Assembly: GCA_965660145.1 (NCBI GenBank)
Contig: CBFHYX010000002.1
Location: 124,001 to 188,000 of the forward strand
Reading direction: 5' to 3'
DNA length: 64,000 nt
Source of the DNA: JABURQ01 sp029243145
Lineage (GTDB): Bacteria > Planctomycetota > Planctomycetia > Planctomycetales > Planctomycetaceae
Part shown: positions 28,265 through 37,163 of the stretch, one piece after another
How positions within the stretch are numbered: position 1 is the first letter of the stretch
Layout of the letters: every line of letters starts with the position of its first letter
Program-made: the position numbers and the translations under genes
The notes under the pieces: model-generated
Told to the model about the DNA's origin: nothing
What the model saw: only the letters and a program-made list of their open reading frames with translations
The model's database searches: none

Positions 28265-28375
28265 TCAAAAAGTGCGAGGCATTGTTGCCGTCTCAGAAGT
28301 GATCGCCAAGCCGGCAATCCCAATGGCACCTACAACCGCTAAGGTTAGACAAAAATTCTTCAACGTTGTTTTCAT
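28265..28375 (-). CDS. Small exported or membrane peptide, 36 residues
   Basis: The peptide begins MKTTLKNFCLTLAVVGAIG and continues IAGLAITSETATMPRTF. It is a positively charged N terminus plus hydrophobic segment, like a signal peptide with a very short mature part, or a single-helix membrane peptide. ATG at 28375 has AGGT six bases upstream, which decides this start over longer readings of the frame. No family is recognised. It lies 75 bases before the FAD oxidoreductase on the same strand. Confidence 0.4.
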   Translation of the reverse strand: MKTTLKNFCLTLAVVGAIGIAGLAITSETATMPRTF

Positions 28376-28795
28376 AGTAATACCTGATGCTTTCAATTGA
28401 TGAAGGGACTTCCACTCTCCGTAAAGGAACAGTTCACTCCTTTTTGGTTGGCATCTCCGAAAGAGGGGAGTCTCTGAGAGCACTATGCTCACAATCAGAA
28501 AGCCAGTGAAAGCCAACACCGACGTTAGAGATGGTAAAACCAGATGAAGCTGTCCTTTATGGACAACTGGAAATCAGAAACTGATTGACTGCTAGAAAAG
28601 AGAACCTGAAGGCCCCATAACTCACAAACTTCCTATTCTTATTTTAGCGATCATGGTTGTTGATGATGAGTGAAATAGGAGAGATGGGATAAAGTGCTGC
28701 CGCCAATCAGAGTGGGACAATGAAAGTGACGAAGATTGTGTGATTGGCGCAGTTTGGGGATATCGGCCCCTGTGCGTTTCTGAATTCAGAAAAAT
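28376..28795. other. Gene-free region with an inverted repeat
   Basis: No further gene is supported. Perfect nine-base arms CGCCAATCA (28701-28709) and TGATTGGCG (28741-28749) enclose a 31-base spacer downstream of the dienelactone-hydrolase-like gene. There is no T-run, so it is not a classical terminator. A smaller stem, AATCAG/CTGATT, lies in the same stretch. Confidence 0.35.
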
Positions 28796-29854
28796 TCAGT
28801 TTGACAGCGACATCCGCAAAAATTCGTAGGCAACTTTGCGTGCATCTGATGGAAAGTCGTGTTCGCAGTCAGGGTAGATGGCCTGTAAGTGGTCAGAGGC
28901 ATTGAACAATCCATAGACAGCCGCCGCTGCGGTCATCGAGTCCTTGACTCCCGACACATCGAAGTTCTGATCGTGGAGAGGTGAGACCGTCAAGAATCTG
29001 CGCGGAGCAAATGCTCCAATGATCTCTGGAAAATCGAAAGGCACTCTGTCGGGGTTGCTGTCATAGACTGTTGAAATCCTCGGCATATACCGACTGCTCG
29101 CCCAGCCCTTCAAGTTGCCACCATAATATTTGTGAAACCGGGTAAATCCGCAGCAAGAAACCATAGCCTTAATACGCGGCTCAAACGCCGCAGTAAACAT
29201 CGTGTTGTGTCCACCGAGAGAATGACCAATGCAGCCAATCTGATCTTTGTTGACCTGTGGTAAACTCTGTAGCAGATCGACTGCTCGAGTGTTGTCGTAG
29301 ATTGCCTTCATTGTCCCCGAAACATAATCATCTTCGTCGAAATTGTAATCGAGGCTTTCACCGAATGAGGGATAATCGGGAGCGAGTGTCACAAATCCTT
29401 CTTCTGCCAATTCATAGGCATAGTGCAAATTGTTTTTCCCTCCAAGGCCGGCGGGTTCGTCCTTACCGATTTTGGTGGTTTGATGCAGGCACAAAACTGC
29501 CGGTGAAGTTTTCGTTTGGACGGAGGGCAGAAACAGCCACGCGTGTACCCAGAATTTTGCATCGTCCGTATGATAGCGGACTTTCCAACGCTGAGCGAAG
29601 GGCAATTGTTTGCGTTCAAGCACTTCCAGTCCCAGTGGGATTGGAACTTCGGGTTTTGGTAATGGTCCCATGACCATTTGCATCTTCTCCAGAACATGTG
29701 CTTTTCGGGCCTCCCAATCACCCGCAGTTTTGATGGTAGGGAGCCCGTTTCTCGCAGCGAGCAAATCCAAGGTTAGAGAGGAACTGTCCTGAGCAGCCGC
29801 ATCGATCACAAAACACAATAACAGCAGAGTGAGGCTTGCGAATCGTTTCGACAT
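28796..29854 (-). CDS. Secreted dienelactone-hydrolase-like alpha/beta hydrolase
   Basis: 352 residues with a signal peptide (MSKRFASLTLLLLCFVIDAAAQ). The nucleophile elbow is IGCIGHSLGGHNTM (Ser in GHSLGG), a likely acid lies in TVSPLHDQNFD, and the C-terminal His is in YPDCEHDFP. This planctomycete-enriched family is annotated as dienelactone hydrolase or acetyl xylan esterase-like; a carbohydrate-ester substrate is a guess. It sits 18 bases from the Tsr3-like gene on the same strand, at the end of the aroB group. Confidence 0.8.
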   Translation of the reverse strand: MSKRFASLTLLLLCFVIDAAAQDSSSLTLDLLAARNGLPTIKTAGDWEARKAHVLEKMQMVMGPLPKPEVPIPLGLEVLERKQLPFAQRWKVRYHTDDAKFWVHAWLFLPSVQTKTSPAVLCLHQTTKIGKDEPAGLGGKNNLHYAYELAEEGFVTLAPDYPSFGESLDYNFDEDDYVSGTMKAIYDNTRAVDLLQSLPQVNKDQIGCIGHSLGGHNTMFTAAFEPRIKAMVSCCGFTRFHKYYGGNLKGWASSRYMPRISTVYDSNPDRVPFDFPEIIGAFAPRRFLTVSPLHDQNFDVSGVKDSMTAAAAVYGLFNASDHLQAIYPDCEHDFPSDARKVAYEFLRMSLSN

Positions 29855-29872
29855 CGAGTGTCTCCAGTCAGT

Positions 29873-30325
29873 CTATGATTTCGGGAACTCATTCATTTCC
29901 AGAAACTGATCGGCCCATTGGTACTCATCGAGTAAACCGGCCGTCGATAATCCCAAATGACAATACGCGGCGTAGACCGCCTCGATCGTCGCCAAACCGG
30001 CAGAAGGGTCTTCATGAACCTTCGAAACTCGTGGGTAAGCCGTTTGATAAACGGGAATCGAACGCACGGGGATTTCCGAGTAGCGTTTTTCCATCTTCTG
30101 GACTAATCGCCAAGTCGCATCGAGTACCAGTAGACCGGAATCAGCATCATCCTCTGAAAGCATCGGCCCACCAATCCCGAGACGCACGTAATTCTCGGGG
30201 ACAGGATTCTCATCCTGAGGATAGGTCAAAAACTCGAAGCCAGGATTTTGGCGTAATGGTTCAACACTACATTTGCTGCGGCGTTCGCGACGATGAACGA
30301 CAATGATGGTCGGGGGATGACTCAC
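29873..30325 (-). CDS. Tsr3-like (DUF367) protein
   Basis: About 150 residues. The N terminus (PPTIIVVHRRERRSKCSVEPL) and C-terminal block (DPSAGLATIEAVYAAYCHLG then LLDEYQWADQFLEMN) resemble the Tsr3/DUF367 family. In eukaryotes and archaea Tsr3 transfers an aminocarboxypropyl group from S-adenosylmethionine to a small-subunit rRNA pseudouridine. Bacterial homologues are uncharacterised, so that activity is only suggested. I chose GTG at 30325, four bases after the aroB stop; the frame is open further upstream but only inside aroB. Coupled translation with aroB is likely. Confidence 0.7.
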   Translation of the reverse strand: MSHPPTIIVVHRRERRSKCSVEPLRQNPGFEFLTYPQDENPVPENYVRLGIGGPMLSEDDADSGLLVLDATWRLVQKMEKRYSEIPVRSIPVYQTAYPRVSKVHEDPSAGLATIEAVYAAYCHLGLSTAGLLDEYQWADQFLEMNEFPKS

Positions 30326-30329
30326 GACG

Positions 30330-31454
30330 TTACAGTACCTCGCGGACAGTCTCTTCGGCGACGCCTTTGACCATCTCGACATTTCCGATTTCGGTTGGTA
30401 AAACAAACCGCAACTGGCCTCCCACCGTTTTCTTGTCGAGTAACATCTTCTGCAGAATATCATCAGCGGAAAACTCGCACCCGGCAGGTAATTCAATCGG
30501 CAGACCGACCGCTTTCAACAAATTTACCTGTCGTGCTGACTCTTGACCAGTAATGCGTCCCAGCTTCTCAGCCAGTCGGCTGGCATAAACCATCCCGATG
30601 GAGACGGCTTCGCCGTGCAGAAGTTCGCCGTATCCGGCAAGAGCCTCGAAGGCATGCGCAAATGTGTGTCCATAATTGAGAACGGCCCGCAGTCCGGTTC
30701 GCTCGAACTCGTCCTGTTCAACAATATCGGCTTTCAACCGGCAACTGCGAGCAATGACCTGCTTCATCACAGCAGGTTCTCGGTTGTTAAGTCCTTCGAC
30801 ATTTTCTTCCAGATATTTGAAGAAACTCTCATCGAGAATCACACCATACTTGATGACTTCCGCGAGTCCACTAATGTATTCTCGTGCGGGTAAAGTGTTC
30901 AGTGTATCTGTATCGATCAGCACACCGAGCGGTTGATAAAAAGAACCGACCAAATTCTTGGCCTGAGGCAGGTTCACACCCACTTTGCCACCCACCGAAC
31001 TATCAACCATCGCCAATAACGAGGTTGGAACTTGGATAAATGGGATGCCTCGAGCGTAAGTCGCCGCGAGAAAACCGGCGGAGTCGCCGATCACTCCACC
31101 TCCGACGGCAACGACAAGAGTTTGCCGATCGGCCTGCATTTCGACCAGATTGTCATACATTCCGGTCACGACATTGATATTTTTCGAAGACTCTCCCGGT
31201 TCAAGAGTGATGACTTCTGCATGCCAACCAGAGTCGATGAGTGACTTGAGCACTGTCTCTGCATGCAGGGACTGGACATTTTGATCGGTCACTATGAGCG
31301 CTTTGCCCGTTGTTTTCTCTGCGGAATTCAGTTTTTCATTCCAGGAGGCCAGATACCGTGCTGCCTCACTTAACAGAGCATCGCCGATCGCGATTTCGTA
31401 GGTACGTAGGCCGAGATAAACTTGAATGGTTGTAAATGGGATCGTGGAGGACAC
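30330..31454 (-). CDS. aroB: 3-dehydroquinate synthase
   Basis: 374 residues, the normal length. AroB converts DAHP to 3-dehydroquinate, step two of the shikimate pathway, using NAD and a divalent metal. Visible features are the NAD-binding GGGVIGDSAGFLAATYARG, the PTSLLAMVDSSVGGK segment, and the metal ligands in NYGHTFAHAFE and LLHGEAVSIGM. The start is GTG at 31454 with AGAGG six bases upstream. A perfect 19-base tandem duplication lies directly upstream of that ribosome site. Downstream it is followed by the Tsr3-like gene with a four-base gap. Confidence 0.95.
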   Translation of the reverse strand: MSSTIPFTTIQVYLGLRTYEIAIGDALLSEAARYLASWNEKLNSAEKTTGKALIVTDQNVQSLHAETVLKSLIDSGWHAEVITLEPGESSKNINVVTGMYDNLVEMQADRQTLVVAVGGGVIGDSAGFLAATYARGIPFIQVPTSLLAMVDSSVGGKVGVNLPQAKNLVGSFYQPLGVLIDTDTLNTLPAREYISGLAEVIKYGVILDESFFKYLEENVEGLNNREPAVMKQVIARSCRLKADIVEQDEFERTGLRAVLNYGHTFAHAFEALAGYGELLHGEAVSIGMVYASRLAEKLGRITGQESARQVNLLKAVGLPIELPAGCEFSADDILQKMLLDKKTVGGQLRFVLPTEIGNVEMVKGVAEETVREVL

Positions 31455-31464
31455 GCGTCGCCTC

Positions 31465-31502
31465 TTTTAATGATTGAGATCTGTTTTAATGATTGAGATC
31501 TG
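31465..31502. repeat. Perfect 19-base tandem duplication in the aroB leader
   Basis: The unit ttttaatgattgagatctg occurs at 31465-31483 and again at 31484-31502 with no mismatch. It lies immediately upstream of the AGAGG ribosome site of aroB. A recent slippage duplication is the simplest origin; it could change the leader length or a protein-binding site. Confidence 0.85.
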
Positions 31503-31741
31503 CGAGAGATGAAATCAACATGAACCGAACTCCAGTGTATCCGATTCGGAAAACGGAACTCCAGTCCGGATAACGTATCACCCTGCAGTATGGATGAAAA
31601 ATTCGTCGAAAAACTGAGGATTCCGACCATATCGGGTAATTCGGGCCGCTTGACGCCGACTCGGGGGTTTTCTATCGTCTGTCAGATCAAGGCTTACACA
31701 ACTTACCTGGAATACCAACCAAACCACGAGGAAAACGAACG

Positions 31742-32998
31742 ATGGCAGATTTGATCGCCCCCCATGGAGGGCTCGATGCTCCCGTGAACTGTACTGTCCC
31801 CGCCGACCAGGTGGATGCTTTTCAACAAGAAGCCAAAGGGCTGGCTCAGGTTCCCGTTTCAGGCGCAGATCTTTCCTCAGTCTATCGGTGGGGTGATGGC
31901 ACATTGAGCCCACTCGAAGGCCCCATGACAAGCGAAGTTTACAACAAGGTTCTCGATGAATCTGTCATTGAAGTGAATGGCGAAAAATACGCATGGACGA
32001 TTCCACTTTCGCTCCCAGTAACAGCCGAACTCGCAGGCAGTCTGAGTGCCGGTCAAAAAGTGGCTCTCGTTTGCCCCGAAGGAAATGTGGTCGGGACATT
32101 GGACATTGAAGATGTCTTTGAATGGGACAAACCGCGATACCTCAAATCGGTTTACCTGACAGATCGCACCGATCATCCTGGTGCCGACATGGTTCTTAAA
32201 AACGATGCCGACATGACCCACCTGATTGGTGGTAAAATTCAAGCATTGCCGCAACCGAAAAACTCTGCCTTTGGTAAGTATGTTCTTACTCCTGCGGAAG
32301 TGCGTGAAGCACTCGCTGCAAAAGGCTGGGACGCTGCTGTCGCTTTCCAAACTCGAAACCCGTTGCACCGCGCTCACGAGTATGCACTCGTGTACGGCCT
32401 CGAAACTTTGATCCGCGAAGGAAAAAATGCGGGTGCTGTTTTGAATCCGCTGATCGGTGAAACCAAAGGTGACGATGTCTCCGCAGAAATTCGTATGGAA
32501 ACCTACGAGAAATTGATTGCCGACCGCGGCATGGGTGAAGGTGACAGCGATGCCGAATTGTGGGGACCACGTAATGAATCAGTTCCCGACCGCGTTTTGC
32601 TGTTAGGACTCGACATCAAGATGTTCTACGGTGGACCAAAAGAAGCCGTCATGCACGGCATCTACCGACAAAACATGGGTTATACGCACATCGTGATTGG
32701 TCGTAAACACGCCGATGCACCGTTTGCAGACGGAACCGCGATCTGGGGCGATTTCGATGCACAGGAAATCTTCGAGAAGCTGAACGGCGATTTGAAGATC
32801 AAGACTGTGAATGTCGGCTTTGCCGCGTTTTACGAATCTCTGAGCCGAGTTGATTTGATGGAAAATCATTCCGAAGAGAAGCCTGTTTTCATCTCGGGGA
32901 AAGATGTTCGCGCAACATTGCAAAAAGGCGAAATGGTCGATCCTCGAATTATGCGAGAAAGCACTTCGCAAATTCTTGCTGCTGCCATGAAACAGTGA
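31742..32998 (+). CDS. sat: Sulfate adenylyltransferase (ATP sulfurylase)
   Basis: 418 residues, the length of homomeric ATP sulfurylases without an APS-kinase domain. It makes APS from sulfate and ATP. The nucleotide-binding HxxH motif is QTRNPLHRAHE near residue 203, followed by NPLIGETKGDD; the C terminus has ISGKDVRATLQKGEM. No APS kinase or reductase gene is nearby, so the direction (assimilation or supply of PAPS) is not fixed by context. The product could feed the sulfotransferases at 5.6-11.7 kb, an inference. GAGGA lies upstream of the ATG, and a strong terminator follows. Confidence 0.93.
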   Translation: MADLIAPHGGLDAPVNCTVPADQVDAFQQEAKGLAQVPVSGADLSSVYRWGDGTLSPLEGPMTSEVYNKVLDESVIEVNGEKYAWTIPLSLPVTAELAGSLSAGQKVALVCPEGNVVGTLDIEDVFEWDKPRYLKSVYLTDRTDHPGADMVLKNDADMTHLIGGKIQALPQPKNSAFGKYVLTPAEVREALAAKGWDAAVAFQTRNPLHRAHEYALVYGLETLIREGKNAGAVLNPLIGETKGDDVSAEIRMETYEKLIADRGMGEGDSDAELWGPRNESVPDRVLLLGLDIKMFYGGPKEAVMHGIYRQNMGYTHIVIGRKHADAPFADGTAIWGDFDAQEIFEKLNGDLKIKTVNVGFAAFYESLSRVDLMENHSEEKPVFISGKDVRATLQKGEMVDPRIMRESTSQILAAAMKQ

Positions 32999-33070
32999 TC
33001 TCAAATCTCAATTCTAGAGCCGTCAGCGTAAGCTGGCGAGACCTTTAGAAATTCGAGTTCAGTCACATTG

Positions 33071-33102
33071 AAACGGCTCTCATTTTGAGAGCCGTTTTTT
33101 TT
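33071..33102 (+). terminator. Intrinsic terminator after sat
   Basis: A perfect 12-base stem (AAACGGCTCTCA/TGAGAGCCGTTT) with a TTT loop spans 33071-33097. An eight-base T-run starts at 33095, overlapping the end of the stem. It ends the ATP sulfurylase transcript. Confidence 0.9.
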
Positions 33103-33190
33103 GTTTGATGACGTTCGAATGACTTGGCTGTCATCAAATCCAGTGACAGCATCTCGTCATAGTTTTTCCCGTGGAACGTGAATCGGCGTA

Positions 33191-34315
33191 TTAACCAGTG
33201 GGAGTGGAGACTGCTTTTTGAGTCTGTGTTACGGGCTTGAGAAGTTCTCGATAGAGCGTTGCTGTCTGTTCCAGCATGCGGGTGACGCTGTATTCTTTGC
33301 GCACATGTTCGCGACCTGCTTCACCAAGTTCACGCGCACGTTCGGGCCGAGTGAGTAGATCGATCATTCGTTGGGCTAAATTTTCGACATCACCGGCGGG
33401 GACAATTAACCCGTTTTGCTGATCTTTGACCACACTATAAACGCCGCCTGTTTTCGTGGCAATCACCGGACGACCTCGGGCCATCGCTTCGAGCATGATC
33501 GAACCTAGCCCTTGTTTGAGAGAAGGGAGACAGAAGATGTCCATGGCTTCAATCGCAGCAGAAAAATCGTTCAGGCTGGGGACGAATGTGACCGATTTTT
33601 CGATTTCGAGTGAGCGAGTGAGTTCGCGTAATCGCATTTCTTCTGGTCCCGAACCGGAAACAAGAAACTGGGTTTTCGGATATTGTTCCAAGACTCGTTT
33701 GGCGGCTCCGAGAAAAAAATGGATACCTTTGATCAATTCCAACGCGCCGGCGGTGCCAATCACGGGAGGTCGGTCACCGGGAAGAATTTCTGCACTCGCC
33801 GCGACAGTATCAAGGTCAACGCCGCTACGAATCACCTGGACGATATCTGGATTGAGACCAGTACGGGCCAAGAGATCGTTGCGAACCGAATCGCTCACGG
33901 CGATGACACGTCGACAGATATTTGGCTGAATACGAAGAGACTCTCGTTCACCAAGGTAATCGTGCATGGTCACGATACAGGGGATGTTCCATATTGAGGC
34001 GAGCATCATGCCCGGTTTAATCATCCGGCGAGATTGAATGTGGATCAGTCGAGGATGCGGTTTGTGTTCATATTCGGCAGCAAATAATCGGAGGACAGCT
34101 CGGTTCAGTAGAGGTGTCGACATATGTGTCACCTCACGCACCTTGAGCTTTTGACACAATTCCCGCGAGAGTTGCCCCATGCTCTCGGCAATAAGAGAGG
34201 TATCAAACCCGTAGTCGGCGAGATTTCGTTTCAGTCGCAGAGTGTACGCCGTCCCTCCACGCATACGGAGTTCTCCGGCAAGCAACAGGATCAGTGGTCG
34301 TTCTTCAGCAGACAT
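33191..34315 (-). CDS. Glycosyltransferase family 4 protein
   Basis: 374 residues with a GT-B fold. The N-terminal part starts LILLLAGELRMRGGTAYTLR; the C-terminal domain has VIGTAGALELIKGIHFFL and the nucleotide-sugar signature SLKQGLGSIMLEAMARGRPV, then ATKTGGVYSVV. It probably transfers a sugar during polysaccharide or lipid-linked glycan assembly in the cytoplasm. It is the last gene of a minus-strand run (nfeD, floA, charged membrane protein, this gene) with short gaps, so co-transcription is possible although the functional link is not obvious. Confidence 0.85.
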   Translation of the reverse strand: MSAEERPLILLLAGELRMRGGTAYTLRLKRNLADYGFDTSLIAESMGQLSRELCQKLKVREVTHMSTPLLNRAVLRLFAAEYEHKPHPRLIHIQSRRMIKPGMMLASIWNIPCIVTMHDYLGERESLRIQPNICRRVIAVSDSVRNDLLARTGLNPDIVQVIRSGVDLDTVAASAEILPGDRPPVIGTAGALELIKGIHFFLGAAKRVLEQYPKTQFLVSGSGPEEMRLRELTRSLEIEKSVTFVPSLNDFSAAIEAMDIFCLPSLKQGLGSIMLEAMARGRPVIATKTGGVYSVVKDQQNGLIVPAGDVENLAQRMIDLLTRPERARELGEAGREHVRKEYSVTRMLEQTATLYRELLKPVTQTQKAVSTPTG

Positions 34316-34371
34316 AATAACCGTTCAGTCAGAGACTAAACCAGGTGAAACGATAAGTCAGTCTCCGTATT

Positions 34372-35109
34372 CTACCGGAGTGACTTCGGCTTGGAAAGAA
34401 TCTCATTGGCAACAATCATCTGTCGCATCCCCGAGGGAGAGGCGAGCATATTTCGCAATTCTGAAGCGAAGTCCGTCTCTTGTTGATCATCATCAAGTCC
34501 TCCTTCCAGCAAAGAGTTGGAGGAAATTGGAGAACGTTGACTCGTCAACACTCCCTCATCCCGGTTTTCATCGAGATGGGATTGCATGTAACTTTCGACG
34601 TGACTATCGACAGACGACTTCATATGTCGATCTTTTAACGATCTCTGCTTTTTGGGCTGTTCCTCAAAAACAGGACTGGCTGGTTCCGAAGATTGATATT
34701 TCCGCGTATTTTGTGGTCTGCGTCTTTGAGGTTGCGGCGAACGGGAACGCGGTTGTTGACGTCGTTCTGGAGGTGCTTCAATGTCGTCTTGAGATTCTTC
34801 AAAGCGGCGGCGTTCGGGAACCTTGTCGGCCTCATGATTACCGCGAGTTTGTTGTTTTCGTTGAGGACGAGGTTTCGGTTTTTGAGGGGCATTGCCACCG
34901 AGAACATTTTTCAGGAAGTCATCAATCTCGCCTTGAAGCTCTCCCTGTTGTCGACGAGGTTGCCTGCCTTGGACTTGTTGATCATCACCGTTCAGTTTTT
35001 TGAGCAAATTGCTGATGAAGCCGAACACCGAAAATACCACAAAGAAAATTGCCATCAACGACGTAAAGTCGAGTGCCAAGATCGGTTTGATTGGGAAGTC
35101 CAACAACAT
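34372..35109 (-). CDS. Membrane-anchored, charged low-complexity protein
   Basis: 245 residues. One N-terminal hydrophobic helix (FTSLMAIFFVVFSVFGFIS) anchors a tail rich in Arg, Gln, Pro and Glu (for example RQPRRQQGELQGEID and PPERRQQPRSRSPQPQRRR). The C terminus is more ordered and conserved-looking (FASELRNMLASPSGMRQMIV then ANEILSKPKSLR). I recognise no family with certainty. It lies 55 bases after floA, so it may be a partner of the flotillin microdomain; that is only neighbourhood evidence. Confidence 0.65.
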   Translation of the reverse strand: MLLDFPIKPILALDFTSLMAIFFVVFSVFGFISNLLKKLNGDDQQVQGRQPRRQQGELQGEIDDFLKNVLGGNAPQKPKPRPQRKQQTRGNHEADKVPERRRFEESQDDIEAPPERRQQPRSRSPQPQRRRPQNTRKYQSSEPASPVFEEQPKKQRSLKDRHMKSSVDSHVESYMQSHLDENRDEGVLTSQRSPISSNSLLEGGLDDDQQETDFASELRNMLASPSGMRQMIVANEILSKPKSLR

Positions 35110-35164
35110 GATAAAGTCCGAAAAAGATCGTACGCAAAAAGCTCGACACGGCTGTCAAGGTTCG

Positions 35165-36238
35165 TTAGGCACCGGTTTTGGTTGATGTCTGTTTTCCGGT
35201 TCCTGCAATAGCGGATCGCATATCAGTATCGGCTTGAACGTTTTTCAGTTCGTAGTAATCGAGTAAGCCAAGTCGCCCGCTGCGAAACGATTCTGCAATC
35301 GCTTGAGGCACCAATGCCTCGGCATCGACAACTTTCGCTCGGTTCTCTTGAATTTTGGCTCGCATTTCCTGTTCTTGAGCCATGGCAGAAGCTCGGCGTT
35401 CTTCGGCCTTCGCTTGGGCAACCTGCATATCGGCTTCGGCTTGATCGGCTTGCAGGCGGGCACCAATATTTTCACCCACATCGATATCGGCAATATCAAT
35501 GGAAACAATCTCGTAAGAAGTTTGAGCCTCGAGTCCGAGATTCAGTACTGTTCGTGAAATGTTATCGGGGTTTTCCAAAACGGTGGCATAACTGGATGTC
35601 GATCCGATGGCTTGAACGATGCCTTGCCCCACACGGGCAATGACCGTTTCTTCGGTGGCACCACCAATGAGTTGGGCAATGTTGGTCCGCACAGTCACGC
35701 GAGCGCGAGCCTTTAGTTGAATTCCATCACCGGCAACAGCATCCAGTGTTCCGGCAGTTTGAGAAGGGTCGGGGCAATCGATCACTTTTGGATAAACACT
35801 GGTCCTGACCGCTTCCAGAATATCGCGTCCTGCCAGGTCAATCGCTGCGGCAGTGTCCCAATTGAGATCGATTTTGGCTCGATGAGCGGCAACCAGACTG
35901 CGGACCACACGCTCGACATTTCCTCCCGCCATGTAATGAGCTTCGAGAGCATTGGTTGAGATCGGGTAGTAATCCGTCAATCCGGCTTGTACGGCAATGA
36001 TTTTGCATTTGACGATCACCGCAGGATTGATCTTTTTGATCGTCATCATGACCAAGGTAATTGGACCGATGGCGGCTCCCGCAAAGACGGATTGAATCCA
36101 GAGGGAGAGGTATCGGGCAAACATGCCGAACAGAACCAAAGTCGCGATAAAGGCGAAAACACCAATTGCGGCGATCGTTCCCGGTTCGAGAGCCAAAACC
36201 GAGAAATTTGAAAGGTTCGTTGCGAATACTGAATTCAT
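35165..36238 (-). CDS. floA: Flotillin-like protein FloA
   Basis: 357 residues. An N-terminal membrane hairpin region (IAAIGVFAFIATLVLFGMFARY) is followed by an SPFH domain with blocks VKCKIIAVQAGL, STNALEAHYMAGGNVERVVR and LKARARVTVRTNIAQLIGGA. A coiled coil rich in Glu and Ala comes next (VGENIGARLQADQAEADMQV). The C terminus LGLLDYYELKNVQADTDMR is the usual FloA ending. FloA oligomers scaffold membrane microdomains. It is downstream of nfeD, the standard partner, by 67 bases. Confidence 0.92.
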   Translation of the reverse strand: MNSVFATNLSNFSVLALEPGTIAAIGVFAFIATLVLFGMFARYLSLWIQSVFAGAAIGPITLVMMTIKKINPAVIVKCKIIAVQAGLTDYYPISTNALEAHYMAGGNVERVVRSLVAAHRAKIDLNWDTAAAIDLAGRDILEAVRTSVYPKVIDCPDPSQTAGTLDAVAGDGIQLKARARVTVRTNIAQLIGGATEETVIARVGQGIVQAIGSTSSYATVLENPDNISRTVLNLGLEAQTSYEIVSIDIADIDVGENIGARLQADQAEADMQVAQAKAEERRASAMAQEQEMRAKIQENRAKVVDAEALVPQAIAESFRSGRLGLLDYYELKNVQADTDMRSAIAGTGKQTSTKTGA

Positions 36239-36305
36239 GAGGTTTAGTCCGATAAGATTAAGTGTGAATACCTCAAGGTCGGAGGCTCACTATTGATTGT
36301 CTGTG

Positions 36306-36914
36306 TTACTCGTCAGGGAAAGGAAAGTCAAGTTTTTCCTCATTGAGTCGTTCAGGGGCATCAGAATTTGTTTCGTCAGAAACGGATTGAATATTCGATT
36401 GGTCGGTAATATTCTCATCTGCAGGACTGATCACAATACGAGTTCCGTTCACACGAATAACTTTGACTTTTGTGGAAGGTTCCAGCATTAAGCCGTCACT
36501 TTCACTATGGTACCGGCGTCCGTCAACGAGAGTCATTCCTCCTGGAGCATGTAACGTAGCGGTTTCTCCAATGGATCCTACTAATTCCAAAAGTTTTTCT
36601 CTTTCTTTGGAATAAGGACGACTTTCATCAGCAGACGGGGGATCGGGCAGTAATCGCCGGCCAAAACTGGTTTTTGGCAAGACGATAACAGCTCCGGCAA
36701 TCGTGGTCGGGACGGACGATACGAAACAGATGATGTAGATCCACCAAACCACCGGTGAATGGTCCCACCAGGCGTGATATCCTGACCAAACCGAGACCAC
36801 AGCACTAATGAGGGAGAATATCGTCAGCATTCCCGCTGAAGGAATGAAGAATTCTGCAACCAAGAGGCCGAGAGTCAAGATTGCCAACCAGATTGCCAGC
36901 GAAGAATAGTCCAT
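36306..36914 (-). CDS. NfeD-family membrane protein
   Basis: 202 residues: hydrophobic helices in the first 100 (LAIWLAILTLGLLVAEFFIP; SLISAVVSVWSGY; WWIYIICFVSSVPTTIAGAV) and a C-terminal OB-fold-like NfeD domain (GSIGETATLHAPGGMTLVDG; KVKVIRVNGTRIVI). This is the short form without a protease domain. NfeD proteins associate with flotillins, and here floA follows on the same strand, as in Bacillus yqfB-yqfA. It is the first gene of this minus-strand group. Confidence 0.87.
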   Translation of the reverse strand: MDYSSLAIWLAILTLGLLVAEFFIPSAGMLTIFSLISAVVSVWSGYHAWWDHSPVVWWIYIICFVSSVPTTIAGAVIVLPKTSFGRRLLPDPPSADESRPYSKEREKLLELVGSIGETATLHAPGGMTLVDGRRYHSESDGLMLEPSTKVKVIRVNGTRIVISPADENITDQSNIQSVSDETNSDAPERLNEEKLDFPFPDE

Positions 36915-37163
36915 AAACGTGATCTCATATCAAAACGACATTATCGTCATTTCATTATACCCGAAACGAATTGATTGCGGGTAAGGATTCACGAAACGTT
37001 CGACATTCTGAGAGGGATTTTGTTTTTCTTTTTGAATTCACAGATCCAGCACTTAAGATGAGACGTTCAACACTTCATATTGAAAGAGATTGCAAATCTG
37101 TGTGAGATTCGATTCTCAGCAGAAACTAGAGGTCGATAGATCTTCCTGATTAAGGATACTGAG

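Noticed and set aside
34242..35003. 253-codon plus-strand frame
   Set aside because: Complement of the low-complexity Arg/Gln-rich gene; the repeat-biased codons keep the other strand open.
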